Below, piece after piece: positions 50,857 to 58,860 of a DNA stretch of 64,000 nucleotides. Positions within the stretch are counted from its first letter, which is position 1. Every line of letters starts with the position of its first letter. The notes beneath the pieces are model-generated. The model saw only the letters and a program-made list of their open reading frames with translations, made no database searches and was not told where the DNA came from. The translations under genes were made by a program, and so were the position numbers. The stretch is from Clostridia bacterium. GTDB taxonomy: Bacteria > Bacillota > Clostridia > Oscillospirales > Acutalibacteraceae. Location: assembly GCA_017416485.1 (NCBI GenBank), contig JAFQCH010000020.1:24838-88837 (forward strand), read 5' to 3'.

Positions 50857-51301
50857 AGTGTTCACCGTCGGCAATGGGGGTGTCATTGGCGCCCGTCATC
50901 AGCAGCTCACCGTTTTGCTGCAACGACCAATAGGCTTTGTCAAGGTCGTAATCGGCACGAATACCGTTAACAAATTTGATATAAAGCCCGTAAGCACCGT
51001 CATCACCTTCTACAAGTTTTGCATCCAGCAGTGCATCGGCAAGGTTGTCGGCATCCGTTTTGACGGTGAAGGTGCTTTCGGTTGCATCGGCATCAACAAC
51101 TTTTATTGTCAGTGCAATGGCACCTTCGCCGAGGATATCGCCGTCTGCAAAAACGGCTGCAGTGTCACCGTCGGACACAACATTTCCGTCAGATACGGTA
51201 TCGGTCATATTTATATTCTGCGGATTTTCCTGCATACAGCCGCAGAAGATGCACAGAATGCTGAGCAAACAGCAAAGAATGGCAAGTAATTTTTTGTTCA
51301 T
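50831..51301 (-). CDS. DUF4430 lipoprotein, probable corrinoid-binding
   Basis: The start is ATG 51301, after GAAAGGAG. The 156-residue lipoprotein has a signal ending CCLLSILCIFCGC, then a linker with repeated SDGN, SDGD and ADGD words. A DUF4430 domain follows (about 65-156), with ALTIKVVDADATESTFTVKT and AYWSLQQNGELLMTGAND. DUF4430 is related to the C-terminal domain of intrinsic factor and transcobalamin. Combined with the riboswitch, a role in corrinoid capture is likely. It is co-transcribed with the S component, whose start lies within its end. Confidence 0.85.
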   Translation of the reverse strand: MNKKLLAILCCLLSILCIFCGCMQENPQNINMTDTVSDGNVVSDGDTAAVFADGDILGEGAIALTIKVVDADATESTFTVKTDADNLADALLDAKLVEGDDGAYGLYIKFVNGIRADYDLDKAYWSLQQNGELLMTGANDTPIADGEHYELVYTAD

Positions 51302-51423
51302 TGTTTTTCTCCTTTCATGAGTTGTCAGGTGTAATCCAAAACCGCCTGAAAGTATTTTACGGTCATTGTGCACTTTCAGGTCGAAGATTTTTTGAATAGC
51401 GGATTGCACGAGGCAGCTCACAT

Positions 51424-51459
51424 AAAAAAATCGTACTCTGCAAATCAGAGCACGACACA
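51424..51459 (-). terminator. Riboswitch-controlled terminator (expression platform)
   Basis: On the minus strand TCGTGCTCTG pairs with CAGAGTACGA (one mismatch) across ATTTG, followed by T7. The 5' arm overlaps the sequence TGTGTCGTG, which pairs perfectly with CACGACACA upstream (51485-51493 on the plus strand). The two structures exclude each other, a clear terminator/antiterminator pair. Confidence 0.8.
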
Positions 51460-51670
51460 TAAAACCCGGTTCGAGTTCATCTTGTGTGTCGTGTTCCCCT
51501 TTTGCCCGGGAACCGTTTCACAAACGAAAGACTGAGCATTCCGACTTCTCAAAAGAGTTACGGCAATGGCTGTTGCTTCGGATTTGCACCGAATTTCCTC
51601 AGCCCCGCACATGTGCGCCCTGTGCGGCCGTGCCATCAAAGTGGCACGCAGACGTGTGATTCAGTTGGGT
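51440..51670 (-). promoter_or_regulatory. Cobalamin riboswitch
   Basis: The minus strand contains GAAATTCGGTGCAAATCCG and GCAACAGCCATTGCCGTAA, the cobalamin box core, with GCCACTTTGATGGC and GCGCACATGTGC hairpins before it and AAGTCGGAATGCTCAGTC after it. Downstream, the terminator pair described separately completes the switch. It precedes the DUF4430 and ECF genes, which it should turn off when adenosyl- or other cobalamin is abundant. Confidence 0.88.
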
Positions 51671-51783
51671 TTATTTTAACACTCTTTTTGCATAATGTCA
51701 AGTTTTCACTTGCGGATGCAAAAAAGAACATCCTTGCAGACATCCGCACACACAAAGAAAATGCAGAACAATAATAAATGTAT

Positions 51784-51815
51784 AAAAATGGGATCCTTTC
51801 GGACCCCATTTTTTT
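51784..51815 (-). terminator. Terminator of the VanY-type gene
   Basis: AAAATGGGATCC pairs with GGACCCCATTTT (one mismatch) across TTTC. A-rich on the minus-strand tail side, giving a T run for the minus transcript. Confidence 0.7.
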
Positions 51816-51820
51816 GATTA

Positions 51821-52888
51821 TTACAGTTCATCAAGATCATACACAACCGTGGTTGCTTCTTCTTCGTCGGGTTCTTCCATCGGCTCACCTTCAACGGCTG
51901 TTGTGTCTTCCTCGGTTTCGTCTTTATCGGTTTCATCTGCCGATTCGGAATCATCATCTGCAAGAGTTGTGCTTTCTTCGGTGGCTTCCGGGTCTTCCCA
52001 GTACGGATATTCGTAATACATCCATTCCTCGAAGCTCAGATCACTTTCATTGATGGCTTCTGCCATGGCGGCGGAGCCGACATAACGCCAATGCCACGGT
52101 GCTGCTTTCACACCTGTTTCGTCTTCCGAGTCGGCGGTATAGCGTTCGATGAAACCGTATTTTGCAGCATTTTTGACCAGCCACTTATATTCGGCGGTGT
52201 CTTCAAAATCAGCGGTGTTGCTGCCGAGGTCAACAGCAAGACCTGCATTGTGTTCGCTGCAACCTGCAGGAAGAATCTTTCTTGCGGCAAGAGCCTGTGC
52301 TTCCGCCTCGGAATAGCCCATATCGGCATATTCCTCAACAAGATCATTATAGCGGCTCTGCTGACGGTCAAAACTGGCATATCCGCTGTAGGGAGTCAGG
52401 GTAAGCCCCTGGCTGAGTGCCGCCTTATACATTTCCATAAAGGCTTCTGCGGCTTTGCGTTCCAGATAGATACCGCTGCCGTTGACTGTTTCTTCAAGAT
52501 GCGGCACATATTCAGCCGGCAGTTTGTGCCATACATTGATAACCAGCAAGGCTCTGTCCTTTACGGCAAGCTCAGCAATATCAATCGTTTCGGGCTCTGC
52601 CAGTGTTTCCACTTCACCGGGCTGTTCGTCGGGCATTTCGGGAGCCGTTGTTTGCACTTCAATGCCCTGCACAAGTGTTTCGTTTTCATTCCATGACTGT
52701 GTGTTTTCTGCTTCATTACCGGCATTGTTGCCGCCGGGAACGGTAACAGAAGGTGCAACCAGTTCCGAATCTTCCGTAGTCGGTTCATTACCGCCTACAA
52801 CTTTGGTCACCACAAAAAATGCAAGTACACCGACAAGAACAACAGCGATCGCCGCAATCAGAATTTTAATGATTGTGTTTTTCTTCAT
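51821..52888 (-). CDS. D-alanyl-D-alanine carboxypeptidase, VanY (M15B) family
   Basis: The start is ATG 52888, after GAAAGGA. The 355-residue protein has one N-terminal membrane anchor (about 5-27), a Gly/Asn/Thr-rich linker (30-85), and a VanY domain (about 110-285). The zinc motifs are GYASFDRQ, SEHNAGLAVDLG and APWHWRYVG. It trims the terminal D-Ala from peptidoglycan stems. The last 60 residues are strongly acidic (Glu/Asp/Thr) and disordered. The family is also found with van gene clusters, but no VanS/VanR or VanH/A/X is present, so resistance is not implied. Confidence 0.9.
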   Translation of the reverse strand: MKKNTIIKILIAAIAVVLVGVLAFFVVTKVVGGNEPTTEDSELVAPSVTVPGGNNAGNEAENTQSWNENETLVQGIEVQTTAPEMPDEQPGEVETLAEPETIDIAELAVKDRALLVINVWHKLPAEYVPHLEETVNGSGIYLERKAAEAFMEMYKAALSQGLTLTPYSGYASFDRQQSRYNDLVEEYADMGYSEAEAQALAARKILPAGCSEHNAGLAVDLGSNTADFEDTAEYKWLVKNAAKYGFIERYTADSEDETGVKAAPWHWRYVGSAAMAEAINESDLSFEEWMYYEYPYWEDPEATEESTTLADDDSESADETDKDETEEDTTAVEGEPMEEPDEEEATTVVYDLDEL

Positions 52889-52932
52889 TGTCTTTTTCCT
52901 TTCCTGAAAAGAAATCACATATATTCGATTTT

Positions 52933-52961
52933 ATAATACATCATAAAATAAAAAAAGTCAA
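52933..52961 (-). promoter_or_regulatory. Promoter of the VanY-type gene
   Basis: TTGACT and TATTAT are 17 bases apart on the minus strand, 44 bases before the start. Confidence 0.7.
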
Positions 52962-53077
52962 ATTATTTATTTCATATCTTATCATTTAAGCAACAAAACC
53001 GCACACTTGTATTTAATTGCAAAACATTTTGGTGATTATGTATAATAAAATCAAAAACTTTTCATCATAATTAACAC

Positions 53078-53106
53078 TCGACTTGTTTTGCTTTTTATGG
53101 TATGAT
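53078..53106 (+). promoter_or_regulatory. Promoter of the M28 peptidase gene
   Basis: TCGACT and TATGAT are 17 bases apart, 40 bases before the start codon. The -35 is a TCGAC variant also seen upstream of the phosphodiester glycosidase gene. Confidence 0.5.
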
Positions 53107-53146
53107 ATTGCTGTTGTAGAACTATCTACGGAGAAAGGAAAATTTT

Positions 53147-54400
53147 ATGAAAGCATCCGAAACTATCCCCAATTTTGCTCCCAAGCTCAGAGAGTACACC
53201 AATTTTGCAACCCGTACCATCAAAAAAGTATGTACGGAAATCGGCCCGCGCCCCTGCGGTTCCGAAGCAGAACGCAAAGCACAGCAGTTTATGGCAGCCC
53301 AGGTCGGCGATGCCGCAGACGAAGTGCACACCGAAGAATTTACCGTTCATCCCGGTGCATTCTTTGGCTGGATGAAGATTGATGCCGTTCTGCTTATTAT
53401 ATCCGTTGCTTTGTTTGCTGTCGGCACATTGGTGGATGGAGTTGATTTCCTGCGTTACATAAGCCTCGGTCTTGCCGTTGTGGCTGCCGCATTCATGTTC
53501 GGTGAATTCCTGTTCTACAGAGAATTCATTGATTTCATGTTCAAAAAAGAAACCTCGCAGAATGTTTACTGTGTCCGCAAGCCCACCGGCGAAGTCAAAC
53601 GCAGAATCATCATCGGCGGTCATGCCGACTCCTCTTTTGAATGGAGATTCACACACATCGGCGGTGCCCCCGCACTGTACATTTCGCTGATTTATGCCGC
53701 AATCGGCCTTGCATACATGGTTCTTGTCGGCATTGTTTCCATCGCAACCAAGGGTGACTTCCCTGTTGTCCTTGCCTATATCGGCTTTGCATTTATTCCC
53801 GGATTTATCTGCCTGTTCATTTTCCTGAACACAAAGGTGTGCGTGCAGGGTGCAAACGACAACCTGACCGGTTGCATGTGTGCCGCCGCTGTTATGAAAT
53901 ACATGGGCGACAACAACCTTCGTTTTGAAAACACCGAGCTCATCGTTCTGTTCTCGGGCGGTGAAGAAGCAGGTCTGCGCGGCGCAAAGGCATTTGCAAA
54001 AGCACACAAGGAAGAATTCAGCGATGCGGAAACCATGTTCATTGCGCTCGATACCTTCCGTGATGATGACGATATGTTCGTTTACAACCGCGATATGTCC
54101 GGCATCACCAAGCACGACAAGCGCTGCTGCGCACTCGTCAGAAAAGCCGCTACATACGCAGACAGAGAATTGAAGTTCTCCAGCATTTTCTGCGGTGCAT
54201 CCGACGCCGCCGCCATTACCCAGGCAGGTATTCCCGCCGCTTCTCTTGCCGCAATGAACCCCGGCCCGCCCAGATATTACCACACCCGCACCGACACATG
54301 GGACAACATGAACCCCAGATGCGTTGAAAAGGGGATTCAGATCGCGCTTGAATCTGCTTATCTGTTTGACGAAAAAGGGCTTTGCGACAATTACGATTGA
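53147..54400 (+). CDS. M28-family zinc aminopeptidase, membrane-associated
   Basis: The 417-residue protein starts after AAAGGAA. The N-terminus is soluble, followed by two membrane helix pairs (about 75-125 and 180-225) that split the peptidase domain. The zinc site is spread across IIGGHADSS, GANDNLTGCMCAA (Asp bridging), LFSGGEEAGLRG (general base Glu) and the terminal YYHTRTDTWDNM. M28 enzymes remove N-terminal residues from peptides. The membrane insertions are unlike the classic soluble form and suggest a cytoplasmic or periplasmic-like active site at the membrane. Monocistronic. Confidence 0.88.
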   Translation: MKASETIPNFAPKLREYTNFATRTIKKVCTEIGPRPCGSEAERKAQQFMAAQVGDAADEVHTEEFTVHPGAFFGWMKIDAVLLIISVALFAVGTLVDGVDFLRYISLGLAVVAAAFMFGEFLFYREFIDFMFKKETSQNVYCVRKPTGEVKRRIIIGGHADSSFEWRFTHIGGAPALYISLIYAAIGLAYMVLVGIVSIATKGDFPVVLAYIGFAFIPGFICLFIFLNTKVCVQGANDNLTGCMCAAAVMKYMGDNNLRFENTELIVLFSGGEEAGLRGAKAFAKAHKEEFSDAETMFIALDTFRDDDDMFVYNRDMSGITKHDKRCCALVRKAATYADRELKFSSIFCGASDAAAITQAGIPAASLAAMNPGPPRYYHTRTDTWDNMNPRCVEKGIQIALESAYLFDEKGLCDNYD

Positions 54401-54414
54401 TTTTAAAATTTCCC

Positions 54415-54443
54415 TTGCAAATCGTATAAATCTTTGGTATAAT
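54415..54443 (+). promoter_or_regulatory. Promoter of the repeat-tailed lipoprotein gene
   Basis: TTGCAA and TATAAT are 17 bases apart, 43 bases before the start codon. Confidence 0.75.
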
Positions 54444-54486
54444 AATTTTTGTATCAAATATTGACATCCGAAAGGGGTATTTTCGT

Positions 54487-55662
54487 ATGAAGAAAATTAT
54501 TGCTTTGTCATTGTCCGTTCTGCTTGTTCTCTCGCTTGTCATCAGCTTTGCAGGCTGCATGGATGACACACCCGACCAAGAAGAACCCACCACTGTCTTC
54601 GTAAGAATGGATTCCGTTCCCGAAGAAAACGTTGTTTCTTACATCAATTCCGTCATTGAAAAATCAAACGCCTCCGGCGCAAAAATCAACGTCAGTGAAG
54701 GCTTCAGTGTCAACGACACCAAGGCATTGACCGCTGAAGATTATGCCGCTTACCTCAACGGTGAAGAACTCGCCGGTAACGAAGCACTGGATACCCTTGA
54801 TGATACCCTCGGCTTCATCAAAACATATCTTATGAAGGGCTTCAGTGCTCCCGCCCCCGAAATCACTGCACTTGCCACAATCGACAATGCTGATGTTGCT
54901 TCCGTTGTCAACTACAATGACAAGACCTCCAGAAACTGGACAACTGAAAATGTCACCAACGAAGAAGGCGAAACCGAAGCTTATGAAGAAGACGTACCGA
55001 AGTATGAATTCGACATGGACGGCAACGAAATCCTTGAACAGCCTGTGACTGACGAAGAAGGCAGTCAGGTCTATTATGAAAACGGCGACATTAAGAGCAA
55101 GACTTTCGTTTGCGACAACAAGATGAGAGCTACCCTCTCTTTCCTTGCTCAGCCCGCAGAAGAAACCACTGCCATGCAGTTCGCTGATTCCGCAATTATC
55201 GACAAATATTTCACCAATACCGTTGACAAGGAATATGTTCTCAACGAGCTTGCAAAGGTGAACACCGCCGTTGCCATCAGCGACTACACAGTTGAATACC
55301 GCGATTGCACCGTTACTTTCGAAATCGACATGGAAACCGAACAGGTTCTTTCCGCTACATACACCAAGAACGCATTCGTCACCTTCGATGCAAATGGTGA
55401 AGGCAGTTTTGCAGATCTCGGCGAATTCAAGATTTGCTTCACGTTCACCGACACTGTGACCTGCACATTTGACTATGCCGTAGCAGAAGAAGTTGCTGAC
55501 GATGAAACAACTGCTGATGCTGATGCCGCACTGACCGACGGTGATGTTCTCACCAACGGCGATGCCATCACAGGCGGCGACGTGCTGACCGACGGCGATG
55601 TGGAAGAATTCATTTCCGAAATCGTTCCCGAAATCGACATCGAAGCTACACTTGCAGAATAA
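54487..55662 (+). CDS. Hypothetical secreted lipoprotein with TDGD-repeat tail
   Basis: The 391-residue protein starts after GAAAGGGG. The lipobox is LVISFAGC (cysteine 22). The body contains two similar regions around ITALATIDNADVASVVNYND and VAISDYTVEYRDCTVTFEID, and has no recognised domain. The C-terminal tail (about 345-391) repeats the words LTDGD, LTNGD and ITGGD. The same kind of linker occurs in the LivJ and DUF4430 lipoproteins of this window. Acidic residues are enriched throughout. Function unknown. Confidence 0.8.
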   Translation: MKKIIALSLSVLLVLSLVISFAGCMDDTPDQEEPTTVFVRMDSVPEENVVSYINSVIEKSNASGAKINVSEGFSVNDTKALTAEDYAAYLNGEELAGNEALDTLDDTLGFIKTYLMKGFSAPAPEITALATIDNADVASVVNYNDKTSRNWTTENVTNEEGETEAYEEDVPKYEFDMDGNEILEQPVTDEEGSQVYYENGDIKSKTFVCDNKMRATLSFLAQPAEETTAMQFADSAIIDKYFTNTVDKEYVLNELAKVNTAVAISDYTVEYRDCTVTFEIDMETEQVLSATYTKNAFVTFDANGEGSFADLGEFKICFTFTDTVTCTFDYAVAEEVADDETTADADAALTDGDVLTNGDAITGGDVLTDGDVEEFISEIVPEIDIEATLAE

Positions 55663-55679
55663 AAACAAAACAATAACAG

Positions 55680-55709
55680 ACGGTGCGGCCTACGGGTTGC
55701 ACCGTTTTC
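55680..55709 (+). terminator. Terminator of the lipoprotein gene
   Basis: ACGGTGC pairs with GCACCGT, followed by TTTT. Confidence 0.65.
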
Positions 55710-55723
55710 CGTGAGAAAAAGAA

Positions 55724-56473
55724 ATGAGTACATATTCTTTAAAATCCATGCAGAATAAAGCCGCATTCAAAAGCGGATTCAAAGACGGTATTCCGATCGG
55801 GCTTGGTTACTTTGCCGTGGCATTTTCGCTGGGTATTGCCGCCAAAAATGCGGGGCTCTCCCCTTTTGAAGGCTTTCTGACCTCCTTTTTGTGCAACGCA
55901 TCCGCAGGTGAATACGCAGGATTTACCATCATTGCCGCAGGAGCAACTTACATTGAAATGGCGCTTGCCACCCTGGTTGCCAATGCAAGATACCTGCTGA
56001 TGAGCTGTGCCATGAGCCAAAGGCTTGACAACAAGATGCCGTTTTTTCACCGTTTCATCATGGGATTTTACATTACGGATGAATTGTTCGGCGCGGCAAT
56101 TGCCCGTCCCGGCACACTGAACCCGTTTTACACCTACGGTGCGGCAACCGCGGCGGCTCCCTGCTGGGCAATCGGCACGGCATTGGGTGTATTGGCCGGA
56201 AATTTACTACCCGCGCGTGTGGTCAGTGCATTCAGTGTAGCGCTGTACGGCATGTTCCTTGCCATCATCATTCCGCCTGCAAGAAAAAGCAAAATCATTC
56301 TCGGCTTAATTGCAGTTTGCTTTGCTTTGAGCATTGCGGCAAGCTACATTCCGTATGTCTGCGAATTGTCGGAAGGCACACGCACGATCATTCTGACTGT
56401 TGCAATCAGCACGGTTGCGGCACTGCTGTTCCCCGTCAAAGACGAAGAAGAATGTGAGGTGGTGGCAGAATGA
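55724..56473 (+). CDS. azlC: Branched-chain amino acid exporter large subunit AzlC
   Basis: The 249-residue permease has the AzlC opening GFKDGIPIGLGYFAVAFSLG (about 19-38) and SFLCNASAGEYAGFTIIAAG, followed by six or more helices with NARYLLMSCAMSQRL. With AzlD it exports branched-chain amino acids or analogues. The ribosome site is weak (AGAAAAAG). The stop overlaps the azlD start as ATGA. The opposite-direction Liv importer lies 6 kb away. Confidence 0.92.
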   Translation: MSTYSLKSMQNKAAFKSGFKDGIPIGLGYFAVAFSLGIAAKNAGLSPFEGFLTSFLCNASAGEYAGFTIIAAGATYIEMALATLVANARYLLMSCAMSQRLDNKMPFFHRFIMGFYITDELFGAAIARPGTLNPFYTYGAATAAAPCWAIGTALGVLAGNLLPARVVSAFSVALYGMFLAIIIPPARKSKIILGLIAVCFALSIAASYIPYVCELSEGTRTIILTVAISTVAALLFPVKDEEECEVVAE

Positions 56474-56781
56474 GAGGAAACACATATATTTACATTGCCG
56501 TGATGGCAACGGTGTCGCTGCTCATCCGCGTATTGCCGCTGACTCTGATCCGCAAACAGATCAAAAATAAGTTCTTAAAATCATTTCTTTATTATGTTCC
56601 GTATGTCACGTTGGCGGTCATGACCGTTCCTGCCATTGTGCATGCAACACAAAGTTCCGTTGCGGGCCTTGTTGCCCTGCTTGTCGGTATACTGGTTGCG
56701 TGGTTTGGTTTTGACCTTTTCAAAACAGCGGTTTGCTGTTGCGCAACGGTGCTTATTCTGGAATTGTTTTTAGTCAGATAA
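56470..56781 (+). CDS. azlD: Branched-chain amino acid exporter small subunit AzlD
   Basis: The 103-residue protein has four helices, including IRVLPLTLIRKQIKNKFL and VPYVTLAVMTVPAIVHAT, the AzlD pattern. It is translationally coupled to azlC. The pair is a complete exporter. Confidence 0.9.
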   Translation: MRGNTYIYIAVMATVSLLIRVLPLTLIRKQIKNKFLKSFLYYVPYVTLAVMTVPAIVHATQSSVAGLVALLVGILVAWFGFDLFKTAVCCCATVLILELFLVR

Positions 56782-56786
56782 CTCAT

Positions 56787-56827
56787 AAAAAAGAGCAGAA
56801 AAACTTGATTTTTCTGTTCTTTTTTTA
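56787..56827 (+). terminator. Terminator of azlCD
   Basis: A long A-rich/T-rich stem (AAAAAAGAGCAGAAAAA with TTTTTCTGTTCTTTTTT) lies just after the azlD stop. Confidence 0.75.
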
Positions 56828-56837
56828 TTGAAACACA

Positions 56838-56866
56838 TTGATTTTGCATTTAGAATATTATATAAT
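56838..56866 (+). promoter_or_regulatory. Promoter of hprK
   Basis: TTGATT and TATAAT are 17 bases apart, 29 bases before the start codon. Confidence 0.65.
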
Positions 56867-56895
56867 TTTAATATATATGCCGAAGGAGGGGTTTG

Positions 56896-57852
56896 ATGGC
56901 AAAAAATTACTCCGTTTCCTTGCAAAAACTGATGACGGATAATTCGCTTGAGGTTATTTCCACACCGAAAGAACTCTCACAAATCCGCATTGAAACAAGG
57001 GATGTAAACCGTCCGGGCCTGATGCTTGCAGGCTATGACGATTATTTTGATCCTGCAAGATTGCAGTTTATCGGTCTTTCCGAATATGGTTATCTCAGCA
57101 GCCTGCCGCAAGAGCAAAGACACATCTGCCTTGAACATTTCATGCAGCAAAAACCAAGCTGTATTATCATCACACGCGGTCTTGAGCCGCCCGAAGAGCT
57201 CATTCCGCTTGCTGTCAAATATGAAGTTCCCGTGCTTCGCTCGCCCGACAGCACATCGGGTTGCATGTCTGCCATTATTGCTTATCTCGGCGTTGAGCTT
57301 GCAGAGCGAATCACCCGCCACGGCGTGCTTGTGGAAGTATACGGCGAAGGTGTACTCATCACAGGTGACAGCGGTGTCGGCAAGAGCGAAACGGCTGTGG
57401 AACTTATTAAACGCGGCCACCGTTTAATTGCCGACGATGCGGTTGAGATCCGTAAAGTTTCGGCAATATCCCTCGTGGGCACCTCTCCGGACAACATCCG
57501 TCACTTCATTGAACTGCGCGGCATCGGCATTATCAATGCCATGAACATTTTCGGTGCGGGCGCTGTTAAAATGACAGAAAAAATCGACCTTGTTCTCACG
57601 CTTGAAAACTGGGACGAAGAAAAAAGCTACAACAAGATCGGGCTGGAAGAAGAATTCACCGAAATTCTCGGCATCCGCATTCCGAGCGTGACAATCCCCG
57701 TCAAGCCCGGTCGTAACCTTTCGACCATCATTGAAGTTGCCGCCATGAACAACCGTCAGAAGCGCATGGGTTATTCCGCAGCAAAAGAACTGCTCAAAAA
57801 ACTCGGTCTGGAAGATGAAGAAGGCGCAACATCCATTCAGTACTGGCATTAA
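56896..57852 (+). CDS. hprK: HPr kinase/phosphorylase
   Basis: The start is ATG 56896, after GAAGGAGG; a TTG one codon earlier is in frame but less likely. The 318-residue protein has the P-loop GDSGVGKS at residues 157-164, the ADDAVEIR metal loop, and the HprK signature LGIRIPSVTIPVKPGRN near the C-terminus. It phosphorylates Ser46 of HPr when ATP and fructose-bisphosphate are high, driving carbon catabolite repression through CcpA, and dephosphorylates it when phosphate is high. First gene of a housekeeping cluster. Confidence 0.97.
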   Translation: MAKNYSVSLQKLMTDNSLEVISTPKELSQIRIETRDVNRPGLMLAGYDDYFDPARLQFIGLSEYGYLSSLPQEQRHICLEHFMQQKPSCIIITRGLEPPEELIPLAVKYEVPVLRSPDSTSGCMSAIIAYLGVELAERITRHGVLVEVYGEGVLITGDSGVGKSETAVELIKRGHRLIADDAVEIRKVSAISLVGTSPDNIRHFIELRGIGIINAMNIFGAGAVKMTEKIDLVLTLENWDEEKSYNKIGLEEEFTEILGIRIPSVTIPVKPGRNLSTIIEVAAMNNRQKRMGYSAAKELLKKLGLEDEEGATSIQYWH

Positions 57853-57894
57853 ATAAAAAATAAAAGGTATACATAGTTACAGGAGGAAATAAAA

Positions 57895-58845
57895 ATGTAC
57901 AGAATCGGCGTAGATCTCGGCGGCACAAACATCGTTGCGGGTGTCGTCAACGAAAACAACAAAATCGTGGCAAAGGGACAGAGAAAGACCAATGTTCCCC
58001 GCCCCGCTGAAAAGATTTTTGACGATATTGCAGCAGCCATTGAAGATGCAATGAAAGCGGCAGGCATTACAAAGAATGATGTTCTGTCCATCGGCGTTGG
58101 TACCCCCGGCTCCGTCAACAAAGCAGAAGGCTTGATCGAATTTGCAAACAACCTCGGTTTTGACAACACCCCCGCACTTCGTCTGCTGACCGAACGCACA
58201 GGTATCGGCAGAATCTATTTTGATAACGACGCAAACTGTGCCGCACTCGGCGAAGCTGTTGCAGGTTGCGGTAAAGGCGTTAAAAACTTTGTTGCCATCA
58301 CACTCGGCACGGGTGTCGGAAGCGGCATCATTGTAAACGGCAAGCTCGTTACCGGTTGCAATTATGCAGCAGGTGAAATGGGTCACATGGTCATCGTTTA
58401 TGACGGTGAACAGTGCAACTGCGGCAGAAAAGGCTGTTGGGAAAGATATTCCTCCGCAACCGCGCTCATTGCACAGACCAAAGACGCCATGCGCAAGCAT
58501 TATGACAGCAAAATGTGGCAGCTTGTTGACAACGACATTTCCAAGGTCAACGGCAGAACCGCATTTGACGGCATGAGAATGGGCGACCCCACCGCCATTG
58601 CCGTTGTTGACAAATATGTAGCCATGCTCGCTTGCGGTGTCGGCAACATCATCAACACCTTCCAGCCCGACGTGATCTGCGTGGGCGGCGGTGTCGGCAA
58701 CGAAGGCGAAAACCTGCTGACTCCCCTTCGCAAGATCGTTTCCAGCGAAATTTACAGCATCCACGCAAAGAAACAGACACAGATTCTGCCCGCAGAGCTT
58801 GGCAACGATGCCGGCATCATCGGTGCAGCCCTTCTTGACGAATAA
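57895..58845 (+). CDS. glk: ROK-family glucokinase
   Basis: The 316-residue kinase starts after AGGAGG. It has DLGGTN (7-12), the phosphate loop ITLGTGVGSGI, and the ROK zinc motif CNCGRKGCWE (C174, C176, C181). The catalytic aspartate is in FDNDANCAALGE. Glucokinases of this type phosphorylate glucose, and sometimes mannose or N-acetylated sugars, with ATP. It sits 42 bases downstream of hprK, linking sugar phosphorylation with repression. Confidence 0.92.
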   Translation: MYRIGVDLGGTNIVAGVVNENNKIVAKGQRKTNVPRPAEKIFDDIAAAIEDAMKAAGITKNDVLSIGVGTPGSVNKAEGLIEFANNLGFDNTPALRLLTERTGIGRIYFDNDANCAALGEAVAGCGKGVKNFVAITLGTGVGSGIIVNGKLVTGCNYAAGEMGHMVIVYDGEQCNCGRKGCWERYSSATALIAQTKDAMRKHYDSKMWQLVDNDISKVNGRTAFDGMRMGDPTAIAVVDKYVAMLACGVGNIINTFQPDVICVGGGVGNEGENLLTPLRKIVSSEIYSIHAKKQTQILPAELGNDAGIIGAALLDE

Positions 58846-58860
58846 GAGGATTTGATTTTT

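Noticed and set aside
51821..52888. Vancomycin resistance locus
   Set aside because: Only a VanY-type domain is present. There is no VanR/S, VanH, ligase or VanX, and such carboxypeptidases are common in wall metabolism.
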